DNA of 64,000 nucleotides from Ascaphus truei. Its lineage: Eukaryota; Chordata; Amphibia; Anura; Ascaphidae. Within the stretch, counting starts at the first letter, position 1. Each line of letters begins with the position of its first letter. The notes under the pieces are model-generated. The model was not told the origin of the DNA. It was given only the letters and a program-made list of their open reading frames with translations, and did no database searches. Of the stretch, positions 1 through 10,860 are shown piece after piece. Both the position numbers and the translations under genes were made by a program. The stretch lies in the NCBI GenBank assembly GCA_036426205.1, contig CM071579.1, positions 15,934,136 to 15,998,135 on the forward strand. The letters are read 5' to 3'.

Positions 1-344
1 AATACAGAGCAAAGATACCGAGATACACATAGAATCTATAGAATGTTTTTATTAAAAAAACCTCTTTAATTTCCAATTCCAGAATTACTGTAAGCACTTG
101 TGTGTTGGGCGCCTTAAAAAAATCAGTAATTTGAAGCTCACCATATACCAAGACTTGTCTTTTTCTATGTGTCAATTAAATTCCATAGGTTTGAGTTGGT
201 TTTTATCTTTTGTGCGTAAAAAAAATCTACAAAAAAACTATAGAAAGTGAATAGTCCAACCTTCACCTAGTTACATTATGCTCGGCAACATATTCTCTCT
301 TATAATACTTGTTATATGGGGGATTCCTTTGTTTTTATGTCCAG

Positions 345-520
345 GTCAAGTGGTGACATTTGACAACTGGCGAATCCTACACGGTCGCCGAAGCTACCAG
401 CCAAGCATGGGAATATCACGTCACTTGGAAGGCTCCTACCTGGACTGGGATGTGGTCATGTCCAGAATGAGATCTCTGAAGAGGAAGCTCCAGAACAAAA
501 GCTGGAGTCCTCCTGTATAG
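345..520 (+). CDS. BBOX1: Terminal coding exon of gamma-butyrobetaine dioxygenase (partial gene, upstream exons outside window)
   Basis: BBOX1 is an Fe(II)/2-oxoglutarate-dependent hydroxylase that carries out the last step of carnitine synthesis (gamma-butyrobetaine to L-carnitine). The exon starts after a pyrimidine-rich tract ending in AG at 343-344. Its reading frame gives VTFDNWR, then LHGRRSY, SRHLEGSYLDWDVVMSRMR, and stops at TAG 518-520. In the known enzyme the His of LHGR is the third iron ligand, and the Arg 13 residues later (the R of SRHLEG) binds 2-oxoglutarate. Both residues and their spacing are present. The related trimethyllysine dioxygenase has a different C-terminus here. 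The last few residues (SWSPPV) run slightly past where I expect the family to end. The ATG at 278 lies in the upstream intron and is not a real start. The frame is open and the splice site is good, so this is probably a functional exon. Confidence 0.9.
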
Positions 521-1253
521 TTCAAAAATACACTACTTTCCCTAAATCTATGAGAAAACCAATTAAAAGATGCAAAACAGTGGTGAGAGAAGATGGTGTT
601 GCTACCTTTGTAATAAGGGTGATAGTAAAGGTTGGGATGTTAAAACTTGAATTGCTCATGGGACTTGTAGCAGGCAGCAAAAATCTCTGGGTCTTTAGAA
701 AGACTCCCAATTCTGCCTTACAGTAAAAATTATATATATGGATACACTCCTGGATCCATTGACTGTCTTTCATATATATTTTAGGAAGTTGGTTTATATT
801 TTACTATAATATATTTCCTGATGTTGTTGATGTCTTGTGTATGTGCAGTCTGATTAGCGTGACGAATATTACAATACCTGATAATGTTGGAGTTCCCTAC
901 GGATAAAGATTAAGAACAGAGATGTATGGGTGTCTGAGTTTGGTTCACACAAATAGTCGCAGATGTCTTTTTGCCTATTTATTTGAGTTTTCACACTGTT
1001 GCGTTTTCCTGTTTGCATACGTCGCATTTTCGGAAGTACATTTTTGCAAAAGTTGACCGTTAAAAGGAGAAAGAGACTTCATGTCTAACAAATGTCCTTA
1101 TTTCTTATATACCCTCAACACTAGTTTCACTATTCAACTTGTGGTAAAGCATTGATATAAGCATTACATGTGCTAGTAACAACTATATAATTATAATTTC
1201 AATATGTCACAAGTTAAGTAGGTTTGCTAGTGTTGCTGATACTGTATACAGTA
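521..1253 (+). other. BBOX1 3' UTR and downstream flank
   Basis: AT-rich unique-looking sequence after the BBOX1 stop codon. An ATTAAA at 562-567 is a possible but weak polyadenylation signal. I see no other gene or recognisable repeat, and cannot place the transcript end. Confidence 0.4.
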
Positions 1254-1808
1254 TGTCAAGACTCTCTCCCGCAGTACCTCCCGTAGACCTGCAGGGGCGC
1301 ACAAAGGAGCCAAGCTCAGACCCAGGGAAGGTAGGAACTGGAATCTCCCATGAGGCCAGCGGCCATCTTGCTTAGGGTATATAAACCCCACCCAGCCTGC
1401 TGTCTGGCTATACTCTGGTCCCCTGCACTTTGTCTTTCCCTGGTTACCTTTACCTGGCTTTTAGTTCTGCACACCTTATAGGTACCTTTTTGTTTTTGTC
1501 TTGTTTTCCCATTGCACTTCTTGCCCCCTGTTTTTTTGTTGTCGTCTGGCTACCATTGCTTTGGCATGTAGCGCGGCAGACCTGGCAGATAACTTATGTT
1601 TTGTCTTGTACTCTCATTGCACTTTTCCCCCTTCCACCACTTCTCTAGCTCCTATAGCCTGTGGTGTAGCTCTGCACATTTTGCAGATTCCATTTTGTTT
1701 TCCCAGTTTAATTACTTTAGTGTGAACATTAAACACTATTCGTTTTGTACTTATTCCGGTCTCTTGTCTTTTGTGGGTTTCCATGTTATCTCAGACGGTT
1801 CTATACAT
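1254..1808 (+). mobile_element. Probable solo LTR of a retrotransposon
   Basis: The block starts TGTCAAG and has a GC-rich promoter-like 5' half. A TATATAAA box lies at 1378-1385 and an ATTAAA polyadenylation-type signal about 340 bp later at 1728-1733, followed by a T/G-rich tail. This order (U3, TATA, R, poly(A) signal, U5) is typical of an LTR. No coding sequence or second copy is adjacent. I could not find a clean target-site duplication, so the 3' limit is approximate. Confidence 0.4.
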
Positions 1809-2117
1809 CCTGATAGTATATAAGGAGATAGAGATATTCATTATATATGGATGCTCCCTCATATCCTACTCCCACAAACCACTGGATATTCTCTTTAAAC
1901 CCCTGAGACATCCGCTGATCTGCTCCTTGTATAGACAGAAGTAAAGATGTCCCTTACAGAAACTCATTTAGAACGTAAAAACAATTATACTCAAATGAAA
2001 CCAAGCTTTGTTATATTTACTTTTTCTTTCTTTAAAAGATACACTTGCGACTAACTAACCAACTTGAAGCCGTTCTGCTGTCTTCCTTAGTTAGGACCCG
2101 TCCAACTGTAAGCTTCC

Positions 2118-2905
2118 TTCCTCTTCTCTATTTGTATTGTATGTCTTTATTTGTATAGTGCCATTAATGTACATAGCGCTTCACAGTAGTAATAGATGTG
2201 GTAATCAAATAAATAATAAACAGATATAAATAACAGGTCATGGGAATAAGTGCTTCAGACAAACGTAACATTTAGGAAGAGGAGTCCCTACTCCGAGGAG
2301 CTTACAATCTAATTGGTATGTAGGAGGAACGTACAGAAACAGTAGGAGGGCATTTTGGTAAGTGCTTCTGCAGGGGGCCAAGCTTTATGTATCGTGTGTC
2401 TAGTAATATCTACGGTGCTACTCATATGCTTCTTTAAGCAAGTGTGTCTTAAGGTGGGTCTTAAAGGTGGATAGAGAGGGTGCTAGTCGGGTATTGAGGG
2501 GAAGGGCATTCCATAGGTGTGGGGCAGTCAGTGAGAAAGGTTTAAGGCGGGAGAGGGCTTTAGATAAAAAGGGGGTAGAGAGAAGACATCCTTGAGCAGA
2601 ACGCAAGAGTCGTGATGGTGCATAGCGAGAAATTAGGGCTGAGATGTAAGGAGGAGCAGAAGAATGTAAAGCTTTAAAAGTGAGGGGTAGAATTGCATGT
2701 GTGATACGGGATTTGATCGGAAGCCAGGAGAGGGATTTCATGAGGGGAGACGCTGAGACAGATTTAGGAAAGAGTAGAGTGATTCTCTGGCAGCAGCGTT
2801 TAGGATAGATTGTAGGGGAGACAGGTGAGAGGCAGGAAGGCCGGACAGCAGGAGGTTACAGTAATCAAGACGGGAGAGAATGAGGGCCTGAGTCAGAGTT
2901 TTAGC
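2118..2905 (-). mobile_element. L2-like LINE, 3' end with C-terminal ORF2 remnant
   Basis: On the minus strand, 2905 down to 2418 encodes the end of a non-LTR reverse transcriptase: SRLDYCN, then LNAAAR, a frameshift, SWLPIKSRI, FKALHSSAPPYIS, APHLWNALP and FKTHLKTHLLKEAYE. This is followed by a 3' UTR containing the typical L2 words for 'gctcctcggagtagggactc' and a 'tatagcgcc...aaataaag' tail. The catalytic YADD region is absent through 5' truncation, so the copy is dead. Two other L2 3' ends lie at 38487 and 41934. Confidence 0.8.
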
Positions 2906-2959
2906 AGTCGAGCAACAGAGGAAAGGATGAGGAAGGGAAGCTGCGTGCCGCCATCCAGC

Positions 2960-3072
2960 AGCGGGGACATAACCTTAGTGTCCGTACTCGCGAAGTGAGC
3001 GTACGGACACAGGGGTAAGTATGTACTCGCGAGTGTACATAAAGTGAGTGTACATAAACCGGGGTACGCCTG
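2960..3072. mobile_element. Truncated Tigger-type (pogo) MITE fragment
   Basis: The right end ACCGGGGTACGCCTG at 3058-3072 is the terminal repeat seen in the 332-bp elements at 25949 and 62194. The inner sequence repeats their ACTCGCGAGT and AAGTGAGTGTAC words. The other end is lost near 2960, next to the L2 fragment. Confidence 0.6.
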
Positions 3073-3079
3073 TCAACGT

Positions 3080-3128
3080 GGCCAAATAGCACAACGTTTC
3101 GGGAGACACCGCCCCTTGTCAGGTGCAC
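3080..3128 (-). ncRNA. Degenerate hammerhead-ribozyme-like motif
   Basis: On the minus strand the sequence reads CTGACAA, a GGGG..CCC stem, then GAAACGTTG. Compared with the hammerhead core CUGANGA-stem II-GAAA, one G of the first box is missing. It is probably a remnant of the repeat family seen more clearly at 4141, 20866, 51437 and 56352. Confidence 0.35.
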
Positions 3129-3529
3129 AGCAATCATTGTACTAATGTTAATAACATTGCCAATATAATATTCTAATAGAAATAAAGGGGATTTTTATTG
3201 TAACTGTATTGAGTACTTACTAAATAGATATGGTGGTTCCCAGCACTCAAAAAATGAAAAAATAAGTCAAAGACATCAATAGAAAACTAACAATAATGTA
3301 TTGTAACAATAAATGTATAAATTAAGCCAACCCTATTGTAGGCTGGGAGGGAGCCTAACATGAAAAAAGAGGGCTAAACAAAAAGTCTGGAGAGGGAGGG
3401 AGGTGGGGGAAAAAACGTGGGGAATAACAACCATATGGGGAAAAGAAAAAGAAGTAGACAAAAAAGAGAAAAAACACGGGTGACGTATAACATACAGTAA
3501 GGTAAAGGTGATATATTATAGGGGGGCAA

Positions 3530-3570
3530 CGACCGTTTCGGGGACAAAGATTCCCCTTCCTCAGGCCCAT
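3530..3570 (-). ncRNA. Hammerhead-ribozyme-like motif
   Basis: The minus strand reads CTGAGGA, an extra A, GGGG-loop-CCCC, then GAAAC. Both conserved boxes of the hammerhead core are present. The single A between box one and stem II recurs in every copy in this window. The helix III part (GGTCG) is less regular than in the best copies. Confidence 0.4.
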
Positions 3571-3974
3571 TCCCACAAACTGAAATAGTCTGTGGTACTT
3601 CCCTGTATAATATCCCTCCACCTAAACAGCCCTCAAAAAATCAGCAAGAAGACAGAAGTCAAATAATACTAAAGTCAACTAACCCTGGTGTACTGTCAAC
3701 TACCAGGATTAATATCTCTGAGTAAAGCACACAAATATGTCAACCTTACAAAGGAGGTCCCCTAAACAGGCATAAATGAATTAATCCGCATGTAAAACCT
3801 CAATCTCAGGAAAATGCAAATCTCCGCAGTACAAGCTACAAATGAGCAGACAGTGTCCTCATGTCTAACAGGATAATGTCCCCAATGTTAGCACAAGTAA
3901 GAATAGATACTCTAAAGCCAAGCCTGAGCAAAATAGAGTATGGGAGGAAGAGGTAAATGATACAAATCTTTCAA

Positions 3975-4050
3975 GTGTGCTGCTCATCAATGTGGATAGT
4001 TCTGCTCTCCTTGAGGGTTGCCATCTATCCACATTGTTGAGCAGCACACA
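3975..4050. repeat. 25-bp hairpin
   Basis: A near-perfect inverted repeat: GTGTGCTGCTCATCAATGTG at 3977 onward pairs with its complement ending at about 4050, separated by roughly 25 bases. It lies beside the hammerhead-like repeat at 4139 and may mark one end of that element. Confidence 0.7.
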
Positions 4051-4138
4051 TGGAGGATTTGTATCAAGCAAAGAAACAGCACTCAGTAGTATATAGCAAA
4101 AAGATTGTATTCAAACAACATGACAGCACATGTGTAAA

Positions 4139-4175
4139 CCAACGTTTCAGTCTACTAGGGACCTTCTTCAGGGAA
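4139..4175 (-). ncRNA. Hammerhead-ribozyme-like motif, well-preserved core
   Basis: The minus strand reads CTGAAGA, A, GGTC-CCTAGTA-GACT, then GAAACGTTGG. This contains the CUGANGA box, a short stem II and the GAAA box. It is followed by self-complementary ACGT, which could form the very short helix III used by dimeric hammerheads, and a U-U cleavage dinucleotide. Penelope-like retroelements are known to carry such motifs. Activity is not established. Confidence 0.5.
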
Positions 4176-4800
4176 GTGCTAAGGGACACAGGCACCTGGA
4201 AGACATATATACCCCCACCCACCTCGTGTAGACAATTAGGAATCAATTAATCAGTCTAACAGGGAGCTCCACATCACCATTTCACAGCACTGACAGATGG
4301 CGGCCATCTTGGAAAAACGGAGCTCATGTACAGTACAGATCCGAGGTCATGAAGCAACTTAATGTGACACAACTCTCCACTCCTGACCTGGCAAGTACTT
4401 ACTGCTATTCTCCTATCTATAATCCTGACCTGGCTTGCATGACTTCTCAACCTCCTAGGCGCGCCCGCGTGGCTGTGGGTCGGCGTTAACCAATTCCCTA
4501 CCTCAGCACTGCGGTCGCGCTTTGTTTGTGGTGAGCTATGCCTTACAGTATGCTCAGCCACACAAACTTCAACCCCGCTGAGGTAGGAAGTTTCCTGCGC
4601 ACACGCAAGCTACCTCTCTACCCTAGAGGAAAAAATTGTGGGTAGTGAGCAAAACATGCTCTCCCTTCAGGAGGACTTTCGCTCTCTTTCCCGTATCCTA
4701 CAGGAACCATGTCCAACTCTTGTGCCTGCTGTTCCTGATCTTTCCACTACTCCAGCTTTGCCTTTTCCCCTAGAACCTCGTTTACCTGCCCCCAACTGCT

Positions 4801-5460
4801 ATGGAGGGTGACCCTCACGAACGCCAGGGTGTTTTGAATCAATGCTTTATACAATTTGAAATGAATCCTTCACGCTACACTGCACCCCACGCCAAGGTGG
4901 CGTATATTGTTTCTCTTCTTATAGATGACGCTCTTGCCTGGGCCTCTCCCATCTGGGAACGAAGATCCGACCTCACACAGGATATCGGAGCCTTTGCCTG
5001 GGAGTTCCAGAAAGTGTTTGATACACCCAGTCGTAAGGTATGTGCTTCCTCTGCACTTTTTCATGTTTCTCAACGCAATCGTCCAGTCGCCAAATACGAC
5101 TCGAGTTTAGAACTATAGCTGCAGAAACTGACTGGAACGACAAAGCTTTGGCCGCGGCCTTTTGGCAAGGGTTATCTGAAGCCTTCAAAGATGAGCTGGC
5201 AGCCTACGACCGTCCCACCGATTTGGCGGAGCTTATTGCCTCCTGGAGAGGAGATCAGAGAAGGCTCATCATCGTGTCTTCCCATCCCGGATCAATCCCG
5301 GTCAGGTGAGCCAAGCTGAGATACCTCCGAACCTATGCAATTAGGGGGTACTAGTCTCTCCAAATCTGAGAAATTATGATGCAAGAATGCCGGTCTATGT
5401 CTTTACTGCGGTGTTTCTGGACATTTTGCATATTTCTGTCCCCAAAAGTCAGGAAACGCA
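4801..5460 (+). pseudogene. gag of the chromovirus (retrotransposon gag domain plus zinc knuckle), frameshifted
   Basis: Gag forms the element's particle and binds its RNA. The region from 4801 reads MEGDPHERQGVLNQCFIQFE, then KVAYIVSLL, ALAWASPIWE and VFDTPSRK. It shifts frame near 5100 and continues with FRTIAAETDWNDKALAAAFW and DRPTDLAEL. After another disruption a CCHC zinc knuckle (CLYCGVSGHFAYFC, Cx2Cx4Hx4C) survives at 5398-5439. The spacing of the three parts matches this gag family. The true start probably lies upstream, around 4600-4800, where the translation is degraded. Confidence 0.8.
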
Positions 5461-5499
5461 AAGTTCCCATGAGACCCAGGGGAGTTTCATTGGGAACGC

Positions 5500-5760
5500 T
5501 TTTTCTCTCACCTATTTCTACTGACAACCCTTCTCGCATTATTATCCCCATTACTGTCTATGGGGACGGCTTCCAAGTATCTACCCTTGCTTTCCGCGAT
5601 TCAGATTCCGGAGGAAACTTCATAGATCAAGCTTTTGCAGAATGCCATCTAGTTCCAGGCATCAGGTTCCAGGCACAGAAAGAAGCCCATCGCTTTTGAA
5701 GCCATTGACGGAAGACCCCTGCAGCCGGCGTTTATCTCCTTGGAGACAGAGGTGTTTCAA
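5500..5760 (+). pseudogene. Aspartic protease of the chromovirus, active site altered
   Basis: The element's protease should have a D-S-G catalytic loop just before GGNFID. Here the reading is RDSDSGGNFIDQ, which places an Asp where the Gly of the triad is expected. The frame then shifts near 5690 before the start of the RT reading frame. Family assignment rests on its position between the zinc knuckle and RT. Confidence 0.7.
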
Positions 5761-6890
5761 GGTACAAAATACACACCTGGAAAGATCCAAATCAATTTTA
5801 TCAACACTCCTTCCATCAGCGTGATCCTCGGGCTATCCTGGCTACAGATACACAACCCTTGGGTGGATTGGCTCAATAAGGAACCCATTCAATGGAGCGC
5901 CTTTTGCCATAAGAACTGCATCCTTGAAGCAAGTAGCATTGGGGGTACCACCGTGTCCGAGGAGAAGGAAAGGGTACAATTGCCAGAAGAGTACGCTGAG
6001 TTCTGGGATGTCTTCGATAAGGTCAGATCTGAGATTCTTCCCCCTCACCGCCCATTCGATTGTCCCATTGATCTACTTCCAGGCACCACACCTCCTAGAC
6101 CTAGAGGGACTTCCAATCCGTTGTCTATGCCTGAAACCAAGGCAATGAAGGAGTATATTTCAGAGAACTTACAGAGGGGATTTATACGTAAGTCTACCTT
6201 TCCTGCGGGCGCGGGGTTTTTCTTTGTGAAGAAAAAGGACGGTACCTTACGCCCTTGCATAGGACTATCGGCCTCTCAACAAAATCACCGTCAAAACCGC
6301 TACCCTTTGCCCCTCATTTCTGAACTGTTTGATCGATTACAAGGAGCTAGTATTTTTTCTTAATTGGATTTACGAGGTGCCTATAATCTTGTCAGGGTGA
6401 TGAATGGAAGACCGCTTTCAACACCAGAGATGGACATTATGAGTACTTGGTCCTGCCTTTCGGTCTGTGCAATGCCCCAGCCATGTTTCAGGATTTCGTT
6501 AATGAAGTTTTCAGTGATCTTCTTAACTCCTTTGTAATTGTCTATTTTCTCTAAATCCAGACAGGAACACATCTCTCATGTGAAACAAGTGCCCCTTCGC
6601 TTACGCAAGAACAAACGTTTTGCCAAACTGGAGAAATGTAATTTTCAAACATCTACCATATTCCTAGGGTACATAATTTTTGATACCGGCCTCACCATGG
6701 ATCTCGCCAAGGTCAAAGCAGTCCTGGATTGGCCACAATCGATTACCCTTAAAGCAGTACAGTGTTTTCTTGGATTCTCAAATTATTATCGTAGGTTCAT
6801 CCAAAATTTCTCTTCCTTAGTGGCTCTACTTACGGAATTAACCAAGGAGCGGACCCTGCTTCCTGGCCAGCTGCTGCACTTCAGTTTTTT
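5740..6890 (+). pseudogene. Reverse transcriptase of the chromovirus, broken
   Basis: RT would copy the element's RNA. The first half (5740-6360) includes VILGLSWLQIHNP, then FFFVKKKDGTLRPCIGL, NRYPLPLISELFDRL. A TAA stop at 6361-6363 lies immediately before the [11 protein letters not shown] segment. After a frameshift come [20 protein letters not shown] and FVIVY. The metal-binding Y-x-D-D box should follow, but its two Asp codons are missing and a stop occurs instead (6550-6554). The thumb and connection continue from 6555 with [22 protein letters not shown] and FLGFSNYYRRFIQNFSSL. Family identity is clear and the protein is inactive. Confidence 0.88.
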
Positions 6891-6899
6891 GCTCGTCTC

Positions 6900-7335
6900 A
6901 AGAAGGCCTTTGTGTCTGCCCCTATTCTTATTCATCCTGATCCCAAACTCCCTTTTACTCTTGAGGTTGATGCTTCTGATGTGGGTGTAGGCACTCTTCT
7001 GTCTCAAAGGAAGAATTTCTTATCCAGGTTGCATCAATGTGCGTTCTTTTCGGAAAAAAAATCTCAGGCCCAATGCAACTACGATGTCGGGAACCGGGAA
7101 CTCTTATCCATGAAATTAGTCCTCGAAGAATGGAGACATCTGCTGCAGGGTACTGAAGATCCGATAACTGTCCTCACGGATCATAAGAACTTGCTTTACA
7201 TTGAAGGCGCACGTCGCCTGGGAGCCTGTCAAGGCAGATGGTCACTATTTTTCTCTAGATTTAATTTCATAATTTCCTACCTTCCCGGATCCAAGAATGT
7301 CATAGCTGATGCCTTATTTCGGCAATTTTCCCTGG
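6900..7335 (+). pseudogene. RNase H domain of the chromovirus
   Basis: RNase H removes the RNA strand during reverse transcription. All four expected acidic positions can be seen in one open frame: D in LEVDASDVGVG, E in GNRELLSMK, D in VLTDHKNLLYI and D in VIADALFRQF. It is the best preserved catalytic unit of the element. It is joined in frame to the integrase N-terminus (open frame 6912-7955). Confidence 0.85.
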
Positions 7336-8245
7336 ACGACAAGACTGAGGATCAGCAAAAACCCATTCTACCGCCCAAATGTATTCTCTCGCCCACATCA
7401 TTTGGAGCGCTCAAAGACATTGTCCGTCAACAAAGTCACATTCCTCCTGGCATCTCGCCTCCACAGGACCATCTCTTCACTTCTTCCCTGCACCGTAAGA
7501 AGGTCCTCAAGTGGCCAGGAATGCAAAAGGACATAAAGAATTTCGTAGCTGTGTGCCCTACGTGTGCCAGGACTGAAATGCCCAGAATACCTCCGTCAGG
7601 TCTTCTTCAACCTCTACCTGTTCCGGATCGGCCATGGACACATTTGTCCATGGATTTCATTGTGGATTTACCTAGTTCCAAGGGTATGAACACGATTCTT
7701 GTAGTAGTGGACCGATTCTCGAAACAGGCCCACTTCATACCCCTCAAGGGTCTTCCCAATTCTTCCAAATTAGCTGACATCTTCATCAGGGAGATCTTTC
7801 GGTTACATGGAGAACCCTTGGTAATTGTTTCTGATAGAGACTCGCAATTTATTTCCCGTTTCAACCCTGGAGTCTCCTTCCTTCGTAAATTACGGATTCA
7901 ACCCATCTACTCTTCCTCTTGTTCTATCTTCCTCAGGGGTCTCAGCGGCAGATGACAGAATCAAAACATTACAAGACTTGTGGAAAAGAATTCAGGTTAA
8001 CATCAGGCAAGCAGTCAATAGGCAGAAGAATCAGGCAGATCGCCACCACAGACCTGCTCTGGACCTTAAACCTGGCGACAAGGTCTGGTTGTCATCCAGG
8101 AATATCACAGGAAAGTCTCCTCTATGAAATTCGCACCCAGATTTCTTGGACCCTTCTCTATTTCCGAGAGGATCAATCCGGCTGCGTATCGGCTCGCTCC
8201 CCCGTCTTCCATGAGGATCCCTTCCATGTTTCATGTTTCACTTCT
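7335..8245 (+). pseudogene. Integrase of the chromovirus, internal deletion
   Basis: Integrase would insert the element's cDNA. Visible parts are the WPGMQKDIKNFV zinc-domain end with CPTC, then the core Asp residues in HLSMDFIVDLP and VSDRDSQF. The frame breaks near 7855. The following text ([48 protein letters not shown]) belongs well downstream in the family, so the middle of the core is deleted, including the third catalytic residue (Glu). A further frame shift near 8125 leads into [11 protein letters not shown] and FHVSLLKP. Confidence 0.85.
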
Positions 8246-8289
8246 CAAACCTGTGGTCCAGAATGTCTTTTCAGTTCCGGTTCCCTCCA

Positions 8290-8523
8290 CTTCTCCTCAT
8301 ATGGTTCAAGGTCACCTGAGTATGAGATTCAATCTATTCTTGATTTGAAGATCTCCAGAGGATCTCTGCATTATCTGGTGCATTGGAAAGGTTTCGTTCC
8401 GGAGGAAAGATCCTGGATTCTGAGTCATATGGTCCACGCAGCCAAACTGGTTCGCATTTTTCATTCCATATTCCCTGATAAGCCATTGTGGAGTCGCCCG
8501 GAGGTTGCTCCTAAAGGGGGGGG
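8290..8523 (+). pseudogene. C-terminal chromodomain of the chromovirus polyprotein, ending at the polypurine tract
   Basis: The frame reads [33 protein letters not shown] and AAKLVRIFH, the pattern of a chromodomain fused to integrase. It is thought to steer insertion toward particular chromatin. The sequence then reaches a purine run (AAAGGGGGGGG, about 8513-8523) that would prime plus-strand DNA, directly abutting the TG of the LTR. Confidence 0.85.
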
Positions 8524-9781
8524 TGTACTGTGAGGATTCACCATCCTGGCAGTCGCAGACCATCTTATCACCTCAATAACCCTTCCATGACGGACACTCA
8601 GGATGCGCTGTCTCGTGTTGGGAAGCTGTGGGGGTGAACGTGCCGCCAGGGGGCTTCTAGCGGCATCTGCAGTAGGGCACCGCCATTTTGCGCGAGGTCG
8701 CGCATACGTAGAGTAGTCGCGCATGCGCAGTATAGCACCAGGAGTTGCGGCGGATATGTTAGGGTTGGTACGAGAGTCCGCACATGCGCATAAGTTTGCG
8801 CATGTGCAGAAGTTTGTGCATGCGCACGTGTAAGCGCGCGAGCCAGCAGCCAATGGCAAGAGGCTGTTTACGGGGACTACAGCCCCCACAATGTCTAGGG
8901 GCGATCACATGTTGCGCGAGAGCCAATAGGGTTGCTAGAATCCCTGCTGACATGATATAGATACTACAGACAGAGACCACGCTAGTCAGTCGGTGCTGGC
9001 ACAGAGTAAAGGTAGGGTGTGCATGTGCAGGGTGCCAGTAGCCCCTGCACTAGGCCAGAGATCCCCCCCTTAGGCCGCAGCTAGGCCCTGACTCCCCTCA
9101 GCTTGTGGTTGCTGCAGGGACCGCCCCATAGGATAGGGACATGGTCCTGTGGAGCCAGCTTAAGTGAGGGTTACAGCCAGGAAGCGTGGATATCATGGCC
9201 ACTGGTGACAAAGGTGAATCACTCTCTGCAGCTACCAGAGATAAGACATTCCAAAAGTGGATCACTCCATGCGGGAGCCATCCACCGTAGAGGCGGATCA
9301 CGACGTGGGATCACCCTTCTGGAGCAGGGATCCCAAGTACATCATCTGCGCGCACCGGTGTGGACACACCCGGCAGGTACCTTCCTCACAACACATGCAC
9401 CAACCATCTACTCAAATTAGTGGGCAGCGCTGTCTCACACGTGGGTGGCTGTGGGACTCTTGGGACACTGTGTTGGGGAATAAGGTGTGGGTTTAAGGCC
9501 CTGGCGGCCTAGTGTTATTGAGTGACACTGTTGTTATCTTTGTTCTACATATAGTAAACTGTTTAACCATAATCTTGTGTGTTGGTTACTGTATGCGAGT
9601 TATTCTACACACTAGAATCCTGCACAGGTGGAGGCACTGTAAGTATCGTTATACACCCCAGGTTTCCATCAGCGGAGGCTCAGGCCTCCTGTGAGCCTAA
9701 CAGGTATTGCACCAGACACAGTAATACATGTAGATTCCCACACAGGGTCCCTATCTGTGATTGGGGGGAATATGTGTTACA
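8524..9781 (+). repeat. 3' LTR of the chromovirus (about 1.26 kb)
   Basis: It begins TGTACTG right after the polypurine tract and ends TTACA at 9781. Its last 100 bp, read on the minus strand (TGTAACACATATTCCCCCC), match the start of the solo LTR at 47078. An internal word, AGAGACCACGCTAGTCAGT at about 8963, recurs on the opposite strand near 19150. It contains several GCGCATGCGC words and a CpG-rich 5' third. The four bases after it are CATA. Confidence 0.75.
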
Positions 9782-10860
9782 CATATTTGTAGCAGGGGCT
9801 ACATAGAAAGCTCTTTAGCAGTTCTAACTATATGAGACACAATGTCTCCAATACGTTATGGTCACCCTGTCTCCTGAACGCGTCGGAGAGAGAGAGCTCA
9901 GCTGTGAGACTAGCCGGTATCCCAGCCACTACATCTAAGCAACGAGAGAGGAGAAACCCATCCCGCATCATTTGGTTGTCGGTTCCTTCTCCACATCCAG
10001 TTCACCGCTTAAAAGAACAGCGATCTTGTGAGTTCCTCCATCAGAGTGGGGCATTCCCCCTTTCCTTATCAGATTACACTATGTCCTGTTTATGTCTTTT
10101 CTGTTTTTGCACACAGGTTCTGCTTTTCCTGGACTGCCTGCTCTCTCTCTCTCCGAGTGAGAGAATAGACCTCAGCTGCAGGGACAGATAAGATTCACTT
10201 GTACCCTTGTTTCACGCATCAGTGATTTTGTTTCACAGCTTTAATTCCTTTCCTCATATTGTAAAATGTTTTATTGCTTGGCAAAATTCCAGAACCCCGT
10301 GTGTGACAATCACAGTGTCCAGTGTCACCCAGTACGCAATACTTCGCTTTTGTTAGAAGTTGGCTATATGTTTGTACATGAGGTATGTGAAAGCTCTGTG
10401 CACTGCAATTTCATCTACGAAGGTTTGACCTCTAAGAGGTATCCCCACAAATCTGCACTTCTGCCACTATGCCAAGGAAAGCATGGGTCTGTAGTACAAT
10501 TTTGTAGTGATCAGGCCTGAGTTGTACTTTTTTAGGAGATGTTTGAGAGACTCTGTAAAATGTCCTAGAAATCTCTGTCCGAGCACTAGATACATTTACA
10601 ATCTAAAGCACATTTTACCATGTTATGCAGCCACTAGAGGGCAGCAGTTAGCCATTCCTATGTCTAGCTGTGTTCATTTACTTGTGTGTAATGTTTTGGA
10701 GTAGATATTTGCACTTCTTTATCCCAGGCTGCGCTGAAATAAAGCGGTGTAATACAGCAGGCACACGTGTTAAATGGACAAGAAGCAAAAGGTGGCACTG
10801 TGTGCTCATTTGCATGTCATTACCCAGAATCCCTAGCTGCAGTGGCAATCTTTCCTGCTC
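9782..10860. other. No gene recognised
   Basis: Mixed-composition sequence with no long open frame of recognisable type. A CT-rich stretch lies near 10140. I cannot assign it to a repeat family. Confidence 0.3.

Larger units (their letters stand above)
4580..9781 (+). mobile_element. Chromodomain Ty3/gypsy retrotransposon (chromovirus), 5'-truncated, with 3' LTR
   Basis: The domain order on the + strand is gag, CCHC zinc knuckle, protease, reverse transcriptase, RNase H, integrase, chromodomain, purine tract, 3' LTR. This order, with a C-terminal chromodomain, defines vertebrate chromoviruses. No 5' LTR is recognisable upstream of gag, so the 5' limit is approximate. The coding part has a stop and several frameshifts, an altered protease active site, a lost RT metal-binding box and an integrase deletion. 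The copy cannot be autonomous. Its LTR family also occurs as antisense solo LTRs at 17959, 21957, 42430 and 47078. Confidence 0.9.

Noticed and set aside
4256..4580. 5' LTR of the chromovirus
   Set aside because: The sequence upstream of gag shares no visible words with the 3' LTR at 8524-9781, so the element appears 5'-truncated or rearranged.
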